Shown: positions 8,294 through 10,727 of the stretch, in pieces | Position numbering within the stretch: the stretch's first letter is position 1 | Layout: each line of letters starts with the position of its first letter | NCBI GenBank assembly: GCA_934725835.1 | Contig: CAKVCR010000078.1 | Span: 1 to 10,727, forward strand | Source of the DNA: an uncultured Odoribacter sp. | GTDB taxonomy: Bacteria > Bacteroidota > Bacteroidia > Bacteroidales > Marinifilaceae | Reading direction: 5' to 3' | Length of the DNA: 10,727 nucleotides | The notes under the pieces: generated by a model | The model's input: the letters and a program-made list of their open reading frames with translations, nothing else | Told to the model about the DNA's origin: nothing | Databases searched by the model: none | Translations under genes and position numbers: made by a program

Positions 8294-8836
8294 TCAAACT
8301 AGAAGTAATAAGACAAGAGAATCAAGAGAACCTCTTAACTGCTTCAATGCACGTGCAAAATGTGTTTTCACAGTATTAACAGAAACCCCTAGGACTGTAG
8401 CCACATCTTTGTATTTCATATCATGCAGAACAATTAACTCAAACACCTTACGACACTGTTCAGGTAAACGGGAAAGTTTATTATATAGTTTCTGATATTC
8501 GGTAGTAAAGTCTTCCTCCGTATCAATTGCATGATTTAATAAACATTCCAAAGGCTGAAAGCTATATTTTATTTTCTTTTTAAATTCACGTACACATGCA
8601 TATTGTACAGAAGAGAATAAATAGGCTCTGAAAGAGCCTTCAAAATGACGGTTATTAAACTGCTCCCAAAATTTCACAAAAACATCTTGTACAACATCTT
8701 CAGCTTCTTCAAAAGAATCCAGAAAATTCATTGCAAAAACACAAAGAGGTTTATAATAAGAATCAAAAAGGCATTTCAAACCTTCTTGATTCCCATGATT
8801 TATTAAATATAAAATCTGTTCCTCTCTGTATTTCAT
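8294..8836 (-). CDS. ECF-type RNA polymerase sigma-70 factor (Bacteroidales FecI-like)
   Basis: This is an alternative sigma factor that directs RNA polymerase to the transporter promoter once released by the FecR protein. Numbered from the ATG at 8836 (180 residues), region sigma-2 covers about 24-58 (FDSYYKPLCVFAMNFLDSF, then EAEDVVQDVFVKFWE). Region sigma-4 covers about 115-170 with LPEQCRKVFELIVLHDMKYK and the helix-turn-helix YKDVATVLGVSVNTVKTHF (142-160). It ends in a strongly hydrophobic tail, LVLLLLV. A GTG at 8845 would add three residues and overlap the upstream stop as GTGA. I prefer the ATG because the protein then begins MKYREEQ, as is usual for the family, but coupled translation from the GTG is possible. 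Its only neighbour on the 5' side is the metallo-hydrolase gene, ending within 6 bases, so it may be read through from the housekeeping operon or from a promoter hidden in that gene. Confidence 0.95.
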   Translation of the reverse strand: MKYREEQILYLINHGNQEGLKCLFDSYYKPLCVFAMNFLDSFEEAEDVVQDVFVKFWEQFNNRHFEGSFRAYLFSSVQYACVREFKKKIKYSFQPLECLLNHAIDTEEDFTTEYQKLYNKLSRLPEQCRKVFELIVLHDMKYKDVATVLGVSVNTVKTHFARALKQLRGSLDSLVLLLLV

Positions 8837-8841
8837 AAAAA

Positions 8842-9834
8842 TCACTTAGTTAGTTTTATCACCTCTCCCAAAGCTGGTATTTCCACCCGAACACCACGTT
8901 TTCTTGCCTCTTCCGCAAACACTGCAGGAGGATCACTTAACGGCTCATCTGATAAATCAAACGTACCATAATGCATAGGAATCGTTATTCTTGCTCGCAT
9001 CTCTTCTGAAGCAGTCAACGAATCATAAGGTGAAATATGATTCGGTTGCATAAACCACCTCGGCTTGTAGGCTCCAATTCCCAACAAAGCATAATCCGGC
9101 TCCCCTAACAACTCAGGAATCTCTACAAAATGATTTGAATACCCTGTATCACCGCCATAGTACACAGACAAACCACCTCCTTGCAACATAAAAGCCCCCC
9201 ACAATCGTTGTCCCCCATCGTTCAACGAACGTTTACCCCAATGCTGGGCCGGAAGAAAAGAAATTTTTAATTGACCGTCATCCATCTGTTGATACCAACC
9301 TGCCTCCACGGCCTCCATTCCCGGACACCATCCTTGAATCAATTCTCCGACACCAAGCCCGCAAAACACTTTCATCTGAGGATTATCCTTAAAAAGCCTC
9401 ACTACACTCGGTTTATCCAGATGATCAAAGTGATCATGACTAACCAGTAAATAATCAATATGTTTAAACACCGCTGGATCAGCAGGAAATTTACTTTTGC
9501 GCTTAACAAAAGGAATATTTCCGAAAACAGGATCAAACATAATCCGCTTACCAGCCAACTGCATAAAAAATGAATTATGTCCCAACCACACCAAAAAATT
9601 ACCACTTATATGCTCCAGACTATGCACAGGAATCAAATGTGGATTCCAATTTTCTCGACGTTTCTCTTTCCGTTGTGGATTGGGAGAAAATCGCCACTTC
9701 ATCACATTGCCAACTCCATGTTTGGTCCGATGCTGGCGATTTACAAAACGCCCCTTCACGATGGGATTTCCTCGCCAATAGGGCTTTATCACTTTCAAAC
9801 CCTCATTCCTTCGAAAAGTTATACGTTCTCCCAT
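8842..9834 (-). CDS. NAPE-PLD-like metallo-beta-lactamase-fold hydrolase
   Basis: This 330-residue MBL-fold protein has the signatures of the N-acyl-phosphatidylethanolamine phospholipase D family: GNPIVKGRFVN near the N-terminus, the metal motif SHDHFDHLD (His133, His135, Asp137, His138), PAQHWGKR with His198, YYGGDTGY with Asp229, the family hallmark GIGAYKPRWFMQPNHISP (252-269), and IPMHYGTF with His288. As I recall human NAPE-PLD (His185, His187, Asp189, His190, His253, Asp284, His343), the spacing between the later ligands is nearly the same. All dinuclear zinc ligands are present, so it should be active as a phosphodiesterase-type hydrolase, though the bacterial substrate is unknown. 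No signal peptide or membrane segment is seen, so it is probably cytosolic or peripheral. It starts 4 bases after aroK and its stop lies next to the sigma-factor start, so it is the third gene of the parC-aroK cluster. Its GC content is visibly higher than that of the transporter genes. Confidence 0.88.
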   Translation of the reverse strand: MGERITFRRNEGLKVIKPYWRGNPIVKGRFVNRQHRTKHGVGNVMKWRFSPNPQRKEKRRENWNPHLIPVHSLEHISGNFLVWLGHNSFFMQLAGKRIMFDPVFGNIPFVKRKSKFPADPAVFKHIDYLLVSHDHFDHLDKPSVVRLFKDNPQMKVFCGLGVGELIQGWCPGMEAVEAGWYQQMDDGQLKISFLPAQHWGKRSLNDGGQRLWGAFMLQGGGLSVYYGGDTGYSNHFVEIPELLGEPDYALLGIGAYKPRWFMQPNHISPYDSLTASEEMRARITIPMHYGTFDLSDEPLSDPPAVFAEEARKRGVRVEIPALGEVIKLTK

Positions 9835-9838
9835 AACT

Positions 9839-10309
9839 TCAAGATATATGGCTATTTTCTATCGTTTGTGCCTGCATGTAAAAAGGCATTCTTTCTTGCA
9901 GATGTTTTTCTACATATTTATACACATCATTACCATTCAGCTTACTAATCAGCGGACGGCGAAACTTAGCCTTCAACAGACGACTGACTATAATGTCAAT
10001 ATCCGTATTCAGAAAAATCGTTTTACCCTGTCCGTTCATATACTTCATATTATCAAAAAAACAAGGAGTTCCTCCCCCAGTTGCCATCACAAAATCTCCA
10101 TATAGTTCACACACTTCATGCAGATATCTCTGCTCTAATTTCCGGAAAACATCCTCTCCGTCAACAGCGAAAATTTGCGAAATTGTCCTCATCTCACGTC
10201 TTTCAATATAACCATCCAAATCTATAAAACGCACACCAAGACTCTCTGCCATCAAACGTCCTCTCCGGCTTTTTCCGCATGCCATATATCCTACTAAAAA
10301 ATATTTCAT
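9839..10309 (-). CDS. aroK: Shikimate kinase, C-terminally short
   Basis: This enzyme phosphorylates shikimate with ATP in the chorismate (aromatic amino acid) pathway in the cytosol. It has the P-loop GYMACGKS (7-14), Asp30 and Asp32 in FIDLD, Arg56 in FRKLE for shikimate, the GGG motif at 78-80 (ATGGGTPCFF), the lid arginines in FRRPL (116-120) and Arg140 in RMPFY. The binding and catalytic residues I know for the family are therefore all present. The P-loop deviates slightly (Ala-Cys where Gly-x is usual, and RR after GKS). At 156 residues it is about 15-20 shorter than typical Bacteroidales AroK: it stops soon after PFYMQAQ, where relatives continue with a strand and a last helix. The ATG overlaps the parC stop as ATGA, so translation is coupled. 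The metallo-hydrolase follows after 4 bases. Confidence 0.9.
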   Translation of the reverse strand: MKYFLVGYMACGKSRRGRLMAESLGVRFIDLDGYIERREMRTISQIFAVDGEDVFRKLEQRYLHEVCELYGDFVMATGGGTPCFFDNMKYMNGQGKTIFLNTDIDIIVSRLLKAKFRRPLISKLNGNDVYKYVEKHLQERMPFYMQAQTIENSHIS

Positions 10310-10727
10310 TCTTCTTGACTAAAATCCAAGGTCATCTGCGTTTCTCCTGCCACATCTTCGGGATTTGTAATTTCAAATACCACATCTTCAACATTTTCAG
10401 TCTCCTGATCCAAAGGTTCCATCTCTCGAACTTCCTTTACCTCAAATGTTGTTACACGCTTGCCATGAGCCTTGAATGACTTTTCGGCAATAAAATCCTC
10501 AGCAACAATTACCTCCGACGGTCGCGATTCATTACGTCCCCCAAATACCACTTCAAAACGCGGATGCTGCTTATCACTCAGACAAACCAGGTACGAACCC
10601 TTCGTATCCCCGATAAAGCTGTTTAATTTCATAGACTCTTCGAAACGGAAACGCTTCAGATAAAAATAATTCTGTTCGGCATCAAAAAACACTGCCGTCC
10701 AAACCTTATCAGTTTCAAATTTTTCAA
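10306..10727 (-). CDS. parC: DNA topoisomerase IV subunit A, C-terminal end (runs off right edge)
   Basis: The frame is open to the right edge. Upstream of an in-frame GTG at 10692 it continues as EKFETDKVWTAV, so this is the 3' end of a larger gene and not a small ORF. The roughly 140 residues look like the end of the GyrA/ParC C-terminal beta-pinwheel of Bacteroidales, with YFYLKRFRFEE, repeated blade-like strands (HPRFEVVFGG) and FKAHGKRVTTFEVKEVREME. An acidic, flexible tail then ends in TQMTLDF. The full protein cuts and reseals DNA to separate daughter chromosomes. The choice of ParC over GyrA rests on this tail pattern as I remember it and is less certain than membership of the family. 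The stop TGA overlaps the aroK start. Confidence 0.8.
   Translation of the reverse strand, partial: EKFETDKVWTAVFFDAEQNYFYLKRFRFEESMKLNSFIGDTKGSYLVCLSDKQHPRFEVVFGGRNESRPSEVIVAEDFIAEKSFKAHGKRVTTFEVKEVREMEPLDQETENVEDVVFEITNPEDVAGETQMTLDFSQEE

Noticed and set aside
8277..8300. T-run next to the sigma stop as an intrinsic terminator
   Set aside because: In the direction of transcription there is no GC-rich stem before the T-run; the repeat is only an A/T palindrome and the next gene follows in the same direction.
8958..8965. Minus-strand TACGTTTG matching the -7 consensus, about 120 bases before the sigma gene
   Set aside because: It sits in the conserved MBL motif H-Y-G-T-F, has no -33 TTTG at the right distance, and such matches are expected by chance at this frequency.
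9497..9948. Several overlapping plus-strand ORFs of 88-123 codons
   Set aside because: They are shadows of the metallo-hydrolase and aroK genes, which carry full sets of conserved catalytic residues on the other strand.
10306..10692. Independent 128-residue protein starting at the GTG at 10692
   Set aside because: The frame remains open upstream to the window edge with family-like sequence (KFETDKVWTAV), so this is the tail of a larger topoisomerase gene.

Overview
The window looks like a chromosomal segment of a gut-type Bacteroidota, most likely order Bacteroidales (Bacteroides or Parabacteroides relatives). The evidence is a SusC/SusD outer-membrane pair, a FecR-type anti-sigma factor with a DUF4974-like C-terminus, a Bacteroidales-style ECF sigma factor, lipoproteins with acidic residues after the lipobox cysteine, and AT-rich leaders with little Shine-Dalgarno signal. 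All nine genes I can support lie on the minus strand, so the biological reading order runs from the right edge to the left. No stretch longer than about 95 bases lacks a gene. I saw no RNA gene, insertion sequence, CRISPR array or convincing intrinsic terminator.

Right part (about 10727 to 8842): three tightly packed housekeeping-like genes. They are the 3' end of parC (topoisomerase IV subunit A), a short aroK (shikimate kinase) overlapping it by 4 bases, and a metallo-beta-lactamase-fold hydrolase of the NAPE-PLD type starting 4 bases after aroK. This part is visibly richer in GC than what follows.

Middle (8836 to 7036): a regulatory pair, an ECF sigma factor whose gene abuts the hydrolase gene and a membrane anti-sigma factor of the FecR family. 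They are separated by 94 bases that carry a possible Bacteroides-type promoter and a 16-base A/T palindrome.

Left part (6984 to 1): the likely regulated operon. It encodes a TonB-dependent SusC-like transporter with an N-terminal STN signalling domain, its SusD-like surface lipoprotein, a second lipoprotein related to zinc metallopeptidases found in such loci but lacking the HExxH motif, and the N-terminal part of a DUF5118/DUF5117 zinc-metalloprotease-family protein that runs off the left edge.

Inferred working model: substrate captured by SusD and SusC is sensed through the STN domain by the periplasmic part of the FecR protein. This releases the ECF sigma factor, which raises transcription of the transporter operon. 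No glycoside hydrolase is present; the enzyme-family genes beside the transporter are peptidase relatives, so a peptide or protein-derived substrate is more likely than a glycan, but the substrate is not visible in the sequence. The most unusual points are the loss of the zinc-binding motif in the lipoprotein, a break from family pattern at the left edge in the second peptidase-like protein, the truncated shikimate kinase, and the way the signalling cassette joins directly onto the housekeeping genes.
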